From the NCBI RefSeq assembly GCF_019059575.1, contig NW_024882303.1, forward strand, positions 248,001 through 312,000: a DNA stretch of 64,000 nucleotides, in the 5' to 3' direction. Each line of letters begins with the position of its first letter. The first letter of the stretch is position 1. The stretch is from Amphibalanus amphitrite. Its lineage: Eukaryota > Arthropoda > Thecostraca > Balanomorpha > Balanidae. Below the pieces are notes generated by a model. The model did not search any database and was not told the origin of the DNA. It saw nothing but the letters and a program-made list of their open reading frames with translations. Positions 31,501 to 40,424 of the stretch are shown here, one piece after another. The translations under genes were made by a program, and so were the position numbers.

Positions 31501-34500
31501 AATGTCATTAACCAATAACCGGTATCAAAGGTCTGGATTTGGTGTCGGGGCACTCAGCGGCCAGCCTCGACCCGGCGTCGTCAGTAAGGCCGCCGTTATT
31601 TCCACTGTAGCTCTGAATAATTACCGTTTGCCAGCGAGTAAAGCGAGTGTTGAGTTTCTGGGACATTTGGTGAATTATTCCTGTAGTCAAGCTTGTCATT
31701 TATTCTGGTTGGGGCCTAGGGTTGTAAAGCTGCCCGCAAATATACTGTGTAGTTGAATGGGAACTTTTATTTCCAGTAAGTATGAACCAATCATTCAATG
31801 TGCAACGTGATCATGGATGACTTCGACTTGGCTCAATATCCCCTACCTATATTTACGTGCTTTGCGGTTCAGCCTCAGAGGTTGGTTAGACTGTGCCGCA
31901 TGGCTCGGCTGCGCTGCGGGTCAGCCTACCCTGCCAGTGAAGCTGACAATCAGCTCAATTTGACCTGCTTTCATCGAGTTCGTGCTGCCTGGGCTGTGAT
32001 GACTATGTACTTATGTAGTGTGGACGTTCTAAGTACATGTTTTGGATTTTTCTGTCTGTTCGGTTGGTCACTATAATTTTCATCACCAACTTAACCATTA
32101 TCGCCATTATCTTACATATCACGGTCGTTAACGCTCAGACCCCGTGCCATAGTAGATGGTCCAACCCTGAATAGCCACGACACAGTTGATGCTCAATGTT
32201 TCATGCATCGGATATTTGATCTTCTAGGTCAGTGCTTGAATCCTAATAAATACGACAGGGCGTATCGATCAGATTTTAGGGTCGTTGGCTTGGACATAAT
32301 GCTTTCTTGAAAAGCCCTGTGGTGGCTTCTTCCCAAGGAATCAAACTAACGCATTCTAAAATGTAGAGCTATTTTTTTCATTTTTCATTAGTGATATGCA
32401 TCGGGTGATCAGCTATTGAGTGGATTTCGATTGGACGATTCCCAATGACAAATGGTCCGAGTCGGTTGGATACTGTGCATACGTTGGAATGCTGTTTCAA
32501 TGTTGTTTCGTCCTGCGTTACGTCACTGAAAATCATTACATTACCTCGCCGCATTGGAATGTAGTGCATGAGATACCGAATGCTAGAACATTGTACTGTC
32601 TACCTGAAATTATAGGCCCTAAATTACGTCAAAGAGGGGAAGAGCAGATTATGATGTGTGCCCTATTGGCTGCAGCTCTGGTCAAGAACAAGGGACGGCA
32701 GTCAGGTGTCAGCTTGCCAAGTTACACCATTTCCCCGTGATTGGATTGTCCCGATGCCAGTGTCTCTTTTAACTGATTACAACTGCGGGCCATGAATTCG
32801 CATTGCAACTCCAGGGAATTAGACATGAATAAATGATAGTCTTCGGTTCACTGATGGGATGAATGAAAGTTGTGGATCGCTTTAACCCTCGCCGGACCTA
32901 TTGGTTTTCTACATACGCGCCGGCCGAGGGGGGGGGGGGCGGGTACGACCCCCCTTGCCGTTTCGCCCCTGGTGGAGCTAGCGCGTCGCGGAAAAAACGA
33001 GCGTGTGCGCCGTTACGAGACGCAGAGATTGGTACCCGATTTTAAGGTCCTAGGTCAACCGGTGACCTCTGAGGTCAGGTCAAGTGCCCCAGGGTACGGT
33101 TCAGTTTTTGGTGAAAACTTCGCAAAAAACGGCCGCAGAGCCGCGATTTTGGCAGCATCGTGTTCGCCTTGCTCAGGCGCGTCGAATGATATACTTTTTG
33201 TTCGGGTCAGGTCAACTTAGGGTGTTGACCTCAGGTAAAGGTCAGGTCAGCACCCCCAGGTCACGAAGTTGGTCGAAAGAGGTCATGTCGCATATCATTC
33301 GATTCGGCAGGTCTTCCTGAGTCCATTGGTGGCTTTCCCGACTCGCTAGATTAATTTGATCGGGAGTTATTGACGAAAAACTAATATGACCTTGATGACG
33401 TCATAAATGACGTCACGGAAGGTCAACATTGCAAAAGTGACGCATCTAACCTTGCAAGGAGTGCATCAAATCACGATTCTGTGTGCTTGAGATAGTTGGA
33501 GATCGTTTCCGGCGCCAGAATAGCAGTTTTCATTTTTCCCCATTGACTTATAATGGTGAGGTCACAAAAATGACCTGACCTCATATGACCTTTAGGAAAA
33601 ATCCGAGATATACAAGTTTTGAGACTCATAATGGATACTAGATCCTGCAAGTTTCATTTCCCTGTGACATCTCCTCTGGCAGTGAGGGCGTTGCGAAGTT
33701 GCGACATCTGAAGACCGTGCAGAGGTTCACTTATGACGTCATAGGTCAGTGACCTGACCTGACCCAAAAATGCGGTTGGTGTCAAAAGATGCGGCTTGGA
33801 TCAAAGGTCAGGTATGCCAAGTTTCAGCTCTCTATCCCCAGCGTGTTCGGAGCTATCGCGAAAAACCCCTATGGGGGGGGGGCGGCACCCGCCCCCCCCC
33901 CCCCCTCGGCCGGCGAGGGTTAACTTGACTGCCCATGGAGTGGCCCGTTAGAATCCGTTGTTCCTCATGTTGAGTAGCCAGCGTGGCGGTCAGGTCACCT
34001 AGCCTGTCGTGTCCCCATACGGACCAATTTACGCCCCTTCAGGCACGGTTGGCCGGTATCGCCGCCATTCCGTGTCGTGCGCCACTTTCGAAGGCGGCGC
34101 GGCGGGAATCGTCTGGCATTGATCGTTGCCGTGAACGTCAGCCGCGCGCCTGCTGTTCAAATAGCCGCGGAACAGGCCTACCAAGGCGCGCCGTGGCCGT
34201 GGCCGCCGCTGGAATGTGCCGCCGTTGTCGTCATTATATTTGTAGGCGGTGGGCAGTTCGTCGAGCGCTGATCGGTGTGGGGGGGGGGGGGGTCGAACGG
34301 GGTCGAACGGGGACTGACGCGGCGTGACATGCTGTGTGTGCGTGATCGCGTGAACTTACCGAAACTGCTGTCGTCATCTTTGGCTCCGTGGGTTGCCGTT
34401 GGTAGACTGCACACTGCCGATGGCTACAATGCTCAACATTACGTAACTGTATAGAGGGAGCCGTCTATATAATGTCATCTGTCCTTCTCTGGGTATGCTT

Positions 34501-35425
34501 TCTTTTTCTCTTTTCTTTTTCTCTTTCTTACGCCGCTTTCGTCTCTCTTCCCGATAGGAACGTGGCTGTGAACTTGTGGTTCTCCCGACTTCTGTGGTTC
34601 AACGAGTCTGAATGTTCCGACTTTCGGGTCAGCGAGCACGCCAGTCTGAGCGACTTTGATCCGGCAGAGGACGCAGACCTACAACGGTGAGTATCCAGGT
34701 CACTGATCTGGAGCTAGCGGCGAGTGTCACAGAACTGGGCTGGAGTTTCAGTAGTGTATGCCCCCTAAACTGCAGACATGAACTTCCTGCATGGGGTGGG
34801 GTTCCAGCGCTGACTTTCCACTTGGATTAGTGGTCCGTAGGTGAATGCGCACCGAATGGGGGACGGTCGATAGACCAAGGGAGCGCCATTGCGTGAACCG
34901 AATGCTGACTAAATACTGGTATTGCTATTCGATGCTGGCATTAGTCAGTGAGATCGCCTCTCTCTCTTGCGCTCTGTCGATATACATATCATGGCGTCCG
35001 TATACTACCGCTTGTCCTTGCTGACCTTAGGTATATATAAAATAGCATGTACCTATCTCGAATGACCCCCTTCCTCAACTCCAAGGACTTCTGGGTGTTA
35101 GTCCTCGCTGACCATGTTTGACCCCCTTTGACCTCTGTTTACCTTCGATGACCTCTGTTAACCCCCGCTGACCTCCACTGACCCCGCTGACCTCTGCTCC
35201 CTCAGGGCACACCTGGTGGCGCGGGCCGAGGACTCTGAACAGCTCACTCTGTTGGCTTTCGCCGACCTGTACTCCGACGCGCTGCCCGACGACGATGAGG
35301 CAGCTGAGGCGGCGTTTGATCAGCTGGACGCTGACGGAGACGGCCTTTTGCAGCTCCCCGAGATGTACAAGTTTGAGGCGGTCAAGTTTCTGCGGCTCTT
35401 CCCGAGGTACGAGCGGCGTGATTGA
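19562..35425 (+). CDS. Membrane-anchored JmjC/cupin-8 oxygenase-like protein with C-terminal EF-hand
   Basis: Seven exons: 19562-20001, 23005-23156, 23481-23650, 23820-23907, 30745-30844, 34558-34686 and 35206-35425. Joined, they give 432 residues with every junction in phase and GT-AG borders. A short N-terminal tail precedes one hydrophobic segment (about residues 38-57), suggesting a signal anchor with a luminal or extracellular catalytic domain. The start of the oxygenase domain is recognisable at FPSPEEFFSRYVRPQRPVVF. The Fe(II) site is HYD (H232, D234) plus a distal His in GDCFYLPFRWPHHV (about H309). K247 in DGYKHFFLVD is a candidate 2-oxoglutarate contact. The C-terminus has a canonical EF-hand loop DADGDGLLQLPE (401-412). 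The fold predicts a 2-oxoglutarate-dependent hydroxylase; the substrate is unknown, and histone demethylation is unlikely given the anchor. Confidence 0.88.
20196..21127. mobile_element. TTAA element A
   Basis: TTAA lies at both ends, with inverted repeat CCCGCGCACCGACGGGG. The left end continues into a GGCGGATATCCGCC hairpin. The right end carries the matching hairpin (GGCGGTCATCCGCC), then CCGACGGGG (in complement), an 18 bp spacer and the terminal repeat. At the centre (20747-20802), seven AGGTCA/TGACCT half-sites lie within 56 bp, bracketed by CATCGAATGATAT and ATATCATTCGATG. The interior is homologous, in reverse, to element C (26482-27476), whose ends are different. Confidence 0.9.
21128..21594. 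mobile_element. TTAA-flanked MITE, AGGGACCCTCCCACCTT family, empty copy
   Basis: TTAA at 21124-21127 (shared with element A) and 21595-21598. The ends and body match 8382-9399 apart from the nested insertion there. The sequence contains a TGACGTCA site at about 21312. Confidence 0.88.
21599..22095. mobile_element. TTAA-flanked MITE, AGGGACTATCCCACCTT family
   Basis: The left end is AGGGACTATCCCACCTT; the right end is AAGGTGGGATAGTCCCT after 22078. TTAA lies at 21595-21598 (shared with the previous element) and 22096-22099. The ends differ from the preceding family by a few bases (ACTATCCC against ACCCTCCC), but the interior is not obviously the same. Confidence 0.85.
23301..23520 (+). repeat. 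79 bp tandem repeat spanning the acceptor and start of JmjC exon 3
   Basis: Three head-to-tail units begin at 23301, 23380 and 23459. Each contains CCCCTCGGCAG|GTGACCTGG, so the acceptor and first about 30 exon bases occur three times (acceptors after 23322, 23401 and 23480). Only the third continues into the JmjC coding sequence. In the first two units the reading frame meets TGA (CAGTGA) after about eleven codons. Confidence 0.9.
23886..24015 (+). repeat. Echo of JmjC exon 4 end and its donor
   Basis: The exon end GTGGACATGTACCGGTTCCC with AG|GTGAGTCCACTGTGGA (23886-23923) recurs 92 bp downstream as GTGGACAAGTAAATGTTCCC with AG|GCGATTCCACTGTGGA (23978-24015). The echo has lost the GT donor and gained an in-frame TAA. 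Further CCACTGTGGA pieces lie between the two. Confidence 0.8.
24016..25300 (+). other. JmjC intron 4, first part: no gene
   Basis: No coding family is recognisable. A small run of CATTTTCCACTCTCACC/AATTTTCCACTCCCA variants lies at about 24485-24670. Nothing else has clear borders. Confidence 0.4.
25301..26485. mobile_element. TTAA element B
   Basis: TTAA at 25301-25304 and 26482-26485, inverted repeat CCCGCGCCCCGCTGGG. Both ends carry a G-run/C-run hairpin with the same core CAGAATCTG (about 25318-25346 and 26413-26441). The right end has an extra spacer with a second CTGCTGGG-like word. TGACCT arrays lie at about 25965-26005 and 26115-26155. The interior is related to elements F and G. Confidence 0.9.
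26482..27476. mobile_element. TTAA element C, sharing its left TTAA with element B
   Basis: Inverted repeat CCCTATTCCTGGCGGG, with TTAA at 26482-26485 and 27473-27476. Here the spacer and duplicated word (CTGGCGGG) are at the left end. G/C hairpins have cores CCGATTCGG (left) and CTCCTGAG (right). The centre holds seven AGGTCA/TGACCT half-sites (about 26804-26860) between CATCGAATGATAT and ATATCATTCGATG. The body is the reverse of element A. Confidence 0.9.
27477..29775 (+). other. JmjC intron 4, middle part: no gene
   Basis: This is a long stretch with no recognisable exon, element or RNA gene. A TAG/TAA-type microsatellite lies at about 28880-28920. Confidence 0.4.
29778..30723. mobile_element. 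TA-flanked MITE, GGGGAGAGTGGGGCAC family, copy 1
   Basis: The inverted ends are GGGGAGAGTGGGGCACATTC followed by GTGCA at the left, and its complement ending at 30723. TA lies at 29776-29777 and 30724-30725. The same outer sequence and much of the interior recur at 43471-44169. The right end is a pyrimidine run that sits 21 bases before the acceptor of JmjC exon 5 and so lies in its polypyrimidine-tract position. Confidence 0.88.
30958..31255. repeat. Compound CGACTC (GGAGTC) hexamer repeat
   Basis: Runs of CGACTCCGACTCCGACTC alternate with GCAGGGCTGCGGAGTCGA-type boundaries. This gives two related blocks (about 30958-31100 and 31100-31250), the second ending GACTCCGCAGCCCTGG. The Ser/Asp/Arg-rich open frames on both strands are products of the repeat. 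A small remnant of the same repeat is at about 19335-19400. Confidence 0.9.
31256..32881 (+). other. JmjC intron 5: no gene
   Basis: No domain or element border was recognised between the hexamer repeat and TTAA element D. Confidence 0.4.
32882..33923. mobile_element. TTAA element D
   Basis: TTAA at 32882-32885 and 33920-33923. The terminal repeat is CCCTCGCCGG, extended to CCGGCCGAGGGG after a 24 bp spacer at the left end and contiguous at the right. G/C hairpins lie just inside both ends (cores GGGTACGACC and GCGGCACCCGC). The centre has TGAATGATATAC-type flanks (about 33184 and 33290), with AGGTCA half-sites between them. TGACGTCA-like sites lie at about 33395-33415. Confidence 0.88.
33924..34557 (+). 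other. Rest of JmjC intron 5
   Basis: The GC-rich open frames at 33983-34330 show no domain. A G-run of about 12 is at 34278. The intron ends in a pyrimidine-rich tract and GATAG|GAACGTGG at 34557/34558. Confidence 0.4.
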
Positions 35426-36969
35426 CCGAGACACGTGACTGGTGCTTCTGGTCCGTGTGCTCTGGGACCGCGGTCTAGGGACCTGTTCCTGTCACGTGAC
35501 CACGGACTGACTGATACTGGGCTGGGTGTGCAGGATTCGGAGCTCTAGGCTCCTGTTCTACGTGTCACGTGACTGACCTTGGCCGCACCGAGTGTCCTGG
35601 GACCGCGGTCTTGTGTGCAATGTGTTCAAACGTGGACATAATTGCCACGGCAAGCTGTGATCTTTGAATGAAACCGACTCCGTCCATATCTGTCGGTAGT
35701 GTCTGTATTTTTGAAAACTTTTTGCGAAGATAATGCTTTGTATTCATGGCATAATTACATACCGTTGTGTGGACCGGCATGGTTTATGTGCGCATATATT
35801 GTAAGATTACAGCTTATTATCCAGTGGTCGTCTTACCACCGATCATGGGTATGTTCACTGCAGCCGTGTTGTGGGTACTTTGGCATTTGTAACGGTTGTG
35901 ATTACACGCTTCCGTGCTAGTCGAGGAAGTTTTCCGTCCATTTATTATAGATGCGATGTTCATTGTTCACTATGGTGCAGGTAAAAGTACTCACCCGCTC
36001 GTATAAGGTTCACTGGATTTGTGCTGACCTTCCGGCTTCTGTAAGGCTACGCTGAAGTGTAAGTGGAGTGCGCTTTCAGCGGGAATGCTGGTTACCGTAA
36101 GAATTTGTGTTAAATCAATCCAGCAATGAGCTTTTTCGAGTTAATCGCTATTGGTAAGTGCAGCGTCGCGCTCAGACTAATTTATTGTGTAACATTAACC
36201 GCGTAGGCTGCATCGTCGAAGCTTTCTTGTTTTCGCCCTTGTATCACTCCCGTTGAAAACTTGCTCGATGTGGTTAATCGAAGGTAAATACGAGTGGCCG
36301 TCAGCCCTGCCTCGGCTGTCGTGTGTGATTGCTGTACAACAAACCACTCGTGTGTGTCCTGTGCAAATAACACTCTTTGATCGGCGGTGACAGGGGGCGG
36401 GCACCCAGTGGGGGGGGGGGGGGTACTCAAACCTTTTGATCTGAACGGCAGCTCGGTGCCTGTGAAGGACTGTACCGTGGTCACTCAGACTGACCCGGTA
36501 TCTGTGACCGCTGTGCACCACCTTGTCGACATAGGTTGGAGCTCGGGCGCTCAATACATCGTCCGTATCGCATATGTGTGTGCTGGTGGCCAATTTTCGG
36601 TTGGTAAATACATTACCAAACGTACTAATTACAGACTGTTTCGATGATGACCCGTGTGGTGGTGGTGAAAAGAAGAGGAAGGACTGAGGTGGTCGAGCAT
36701 TGTTGGGATCCTCATGGTTAAATCGTGTGCTGATCGAGCCTCGATGGTTGCAAATTTCCGGGCACAGTCCATACGTCCGACTCACATATTTAGGTTTGTG
36801 AACCTCACTGAGAAGGCACGTATGTGGAAATGCTGGCTTTCTAAAGACGTTTCTGAAACAATTGCTATCTATTGTGATTCGTAGGAAAATTTATATCTCA
36901 CATGATCCTATTTTATGCGTTGTCAGTTCATTCTAAATTGGAAGGTATTGGTGTAAGTAATCTTAATAA
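35426..36969. other. No gene recognised downstream of the JmjC gene
   Basis: The JmjC gene stops at TGA 35423-35425. A 196-codon minus-strand open frame at 36195-36785 has no recognisable domain. A G-run lies at about 36410-36422. No confident polyadenylation signal was identified. Confidence 0.4.
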
Positions 36970-36972
36970 TAA

Positions 36973-38116
36973 CACTATGCAACAAAAAATGAAACATTTT
37001 CTGTTCCTGGAAAGCGACCGAATTTTTCTTATTCATTGGGTCCTATTATAACCGAAATGGGCATTAGTTTTGATCTGAAAATGCTTTTCCGGTTTTCAGA
37101 GACGATTTTCGATTTTTGGCCCCGAAATTCGGTTTTTGGCCCACCGTGTCCGATGTAATTGAGTAATCGACTCGCGGTAACTTTCATCGCCTTTCCTATG
37201 CCACAAGCTTTCGAATGATATCTGGTTTTGCATATTTGCGTGCAAAAATAACGTCATAAATCTATGTTAAAGTAAGAAAATGTTGAAATTTTGTAAAAAT
37301 TTGACATTTTTTCGATTTCATTTCAAAATAGAGGAAAAACTAAAGGCCCCATCCAAATTCTGAGCCCAGTTCCTTGACGAGCATTCAATTTCCGTTCGGA
37401 AGGTACATTTTTAGTGCATTTTATCGGATTCCTGTGGCGTCCAGATTGAGTTAACCTAAACACATATCCTAAGTCATATCACATAGCATTAACCTGATAA
37501 CGTATGTTAACGCCATAGGATCAACGAGGGGTCAACTGAGGTAAATTTGTTGACCCCTTGTGACCTCGGGTCACACGCAGGAACTTACTTTTGAGCAGTC
37601 CTGTCGCTCAGAATCTTGATCTGTTGGGGACCCGTTTTTCAAGTGACTCAATCTGGACGCCACAGGAATCCGATAAAATGCACTAAAATAGTACCTTCCG
37701 AACGGAAATTGAATGCTCTTCAAGGAACTGGGCTCAGAATTTGGATAGGGCCTTTAGTTTTTTCTCTATTTTAAAATGAAGTCGAAAAAATGTCAAATTT
37801 TTACAAAATTTCAATATTTTCTTACTTTAACATAGATTTATGACGTTATTTTTACACGCAAATATGCAAAACCGGATATCATTCGAAAGCTTGTGGCATA
37901 GGAAGGGCGATGAAAGTTACCGCGAGTCGATTACTCAATTACACCGGACACGGTGGGCCAAAAACCGAATTTCGGGGCCAAAAATCGAAAATCGTCTCTG
38001 AAAACCGGAAAAGCATTTTCAGATCAAAACTAATGCCCATTTCGGTTATAATGGGACCCAATGAGTCCAAAAAAAAATCGGTCGTTACTCAGGAACAAAA
38101 TGACTGTTGCATAGTG
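36973..38116. mobile_element. Large fold-back (long inverted repeat) element
   Basis: Arms of about 475 bases (36973-37451 and 37646-38116) are near-complete inverted copies around a loop of about 195 bases. The outer ends are CACTATGCAACA and its complement. The flanks carry TAA on both sides (36970-36972 and 38117-38119), a probable 3 bp duplication. No transposase ORF is visible. Confidence 0.9.
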
Positions 38117-38119
38117 TAA

Positions 38120-38906
38120 TGGGTGTTCGCCCAGGCTAGTTTGGTTTATCGTGTGAATTACAAGATACCCAGCTGCTCTGTTGCGTGTTTTCTTCTTCTT
38201 TTGTTTCGTTTCTGTACTGTCAGCCTATCACACAACATAGCCTTCCGGAGACCCATGCATCACTACAAAAAGTGCTACCCGGGACAGGTGGTTATCCAGA
38301 TCGTGTCACATCCTAAACTACCCATTACGGACGCTCGCGTGGCCAGGCTGATTTATTATAGTATCACTCATTCCATAGCACATATGCATGGCCTATCATT
38401 AGCCCGGGCGACCCAACGTGTGTACTGTGTATGCTATACAAAGGACAGTGTTGGCAGTGGTGATTGATGCCATTCCTCGTCGCGCCAGTGTTATTTATAC
38501 ACTTGCTCGGTGGGCGAACCGTACCGTCCCGCTGCTCGTCAGGGGTCGCTGGATGCCACCCTCTGTGCGCCAATGAGCAGCCGTGTCCAGCTAACCCAGC
38601 CGGTAACAAAGTAGCGTACCACAGTCCGCGACAGCCGTCGGTAATCAAGGGAGCAATCTTATAAAGTGGCACCCTTCGTTATTCGCCAACTTGGCAACAT
38701 TAGGGTGTAATTGTACACTTGACGCAGTGACTGATGCATTTATAAGGTTATGTTACCAACACCAACGTCAGGAATTATGTATCATGTATTCTTACCAAAT
38801 GCCCGCTAACTGCTTCGTGCTATATGAGATAGCTCTAAATTCATTCAAAATATATTGTATTGAACGCTGTTTTGTGGCAGATCATTCCAGTCAGAGTTGC
38901 AAATCA
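38120..38906. other. No gene recognised
   Basis: The short open frames on both strands show no family resemblance. The open frame at 38123-38467 has a hydrophobic stretch but no splice or start support. Confidence 0.35.
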
Positions 38907-40100
38907 TTAACCCGCGCCGGGCCGGGGGGGGGGGTGTTTGAACACCCCCCTTGCGGTTTTTCGCAGATATCTCAAAAACGGCGGCGCAGAGCGCCGCTCT
39001 GCGCCGCCGTTTTTGGCACACCTGTTTGTGCATCTTTTCCGCACATGTTGTGAAAATTTCAGACCCAGGTCACCTTAGGTCAGGTCATCAGGTCACGCCA
39101 AGTGACCTCACCTCAGAAAAAATAAGAATGCTCGTCATAGCTACACCGACTGAACGATTGCCTTGAAACTTTCAGCGATTGATTAGAGCAACACTATCTA
39201 TAAAATGTATATCTCGGAATTTTGATATCGGTGACCTAAGGTCAGGTCAAATTTGCGGCCTCTCCATTATAAGGCAATGGGAGAAAATTGAAAAGCGTCT
39301 GTTTTGCACGAACGCTATTCTAGACACTCTCAAACATCGAGATGTAGGTAAAATAGATACACTGAACCAGAAAATGGCAACTGTGACCCCTCGTTATGTC
39401 CCCGAGGTCATCTCAGGTCACGAACAGAATCTAACAGTTTTTCGATGATAACTTCTGATAGAGGCGTGCTAGAGCGCTGAAAACGCCTTAGATGTGTTCG
39501 GCTCGACGTTGCGGATCGACTGATATGCAACATGACCTTTTCCGGTCAGGTCATGACCTTGACCTGAGGTCAAATTTTCAAGTTGACCTTTCAAGGTCAA
39601 ATTATACTTCATTCGACGCGTCTCGACGAGAGGAACACGATGCTGGCAAAAGTAATGTCATAGCTCTTTTGAGTCAAAAGTTATTGCCGAAAAAAACATT
39701 TTTCGTAAAAACGGCTATTTTTGGAGTTTTTGCCCTCTGGAGGCTAAATCGTTGACCTGAGGTCAAATCTGAGAGCATTACTCAGAAAGGTCTGTAAAAG
39801 GGCTATCGAATGCGCTTTTTTGCGGCGCTGTAGCTCTATCGGTTCCCGAGATAGCCGTTGGCAGTTTCCAAAATGTTGAAATAGTCAACATTTTACCTTT
39901 GGTGACCTCTGGTGACCTGACCTTTGACCTGACCCAAAAAATGACCGAAGTGTTTTCGTCCTTATTTTTGACGTTCTTTCGATTGCCGCTTACCGCGTGT
40001 CGCTACGTGGCCCAGGAGCCGAGTTAGAGGGGGGAGGGGTGTTCAAACACCCCCCGCGGCCCGGCACGGAATCTCAGAGCACCGGCCCGGCGCGGGTTAA
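38907..40100. mobile_element. TTAA element E
   Basis: TTAA at 38907-38910 and 40097-40100, inverted repeat CCCGCGCCGGGCCGG. Both ends carry the hairpin core GTGTTYRAACAC within G/C runs (about 38932-38950 and 40028-40056). The right end has the extra spacer and a second CCGGGCCG word. The centre has several TGACCT/AGGTCA half-sites (about 39531-39601), with GCGGATCGACTGATAT before and TTCATTCGACGCG after. Confidence 0.9.
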
Positions 40101-40424
40101 CCACGCCACTCGTAAATACCTATTGGGCAGCAGGAAGTGATACTCTGAGGCTTCAGCTGTTCAAATAACTGAACGGCTATGATACCTTGGCTCCGACTGC
40201 GTTGCTTATTGTCATTGCTGCATGTTATATAACCACCGCCGTCCTATCCTCATTGCAGACTTGCTTACTCCTTTAGCCATGAAGAGCGGTGCAACCGCTA
40301 GATGCAGTGCACTGCTGGTCAAGCAATGGTCACGTCAAAAAGTGACCGGGTCAACATCATTGAGTCACCGGTGTGTTGTGACTGACCGTCCTAAGATGGA
40401 GTCCCTGGTCCATCTCAAACTCCG

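Noticed and set aside
34472-34690. 72-codon frame starting MSSVLLWVCFLFLFSFS, like a signal peptide
   Set aside because: The hydrophobic start is the pyrimidine tract of the intron; the coding part begins at 34558 as JmjC exon 6.
36195-36785. 196-codon minus-strand open frame
   Set aside because: Mixed composition over a G-run, with no motif and no conserved pattern, so a chance open frame is more likely.
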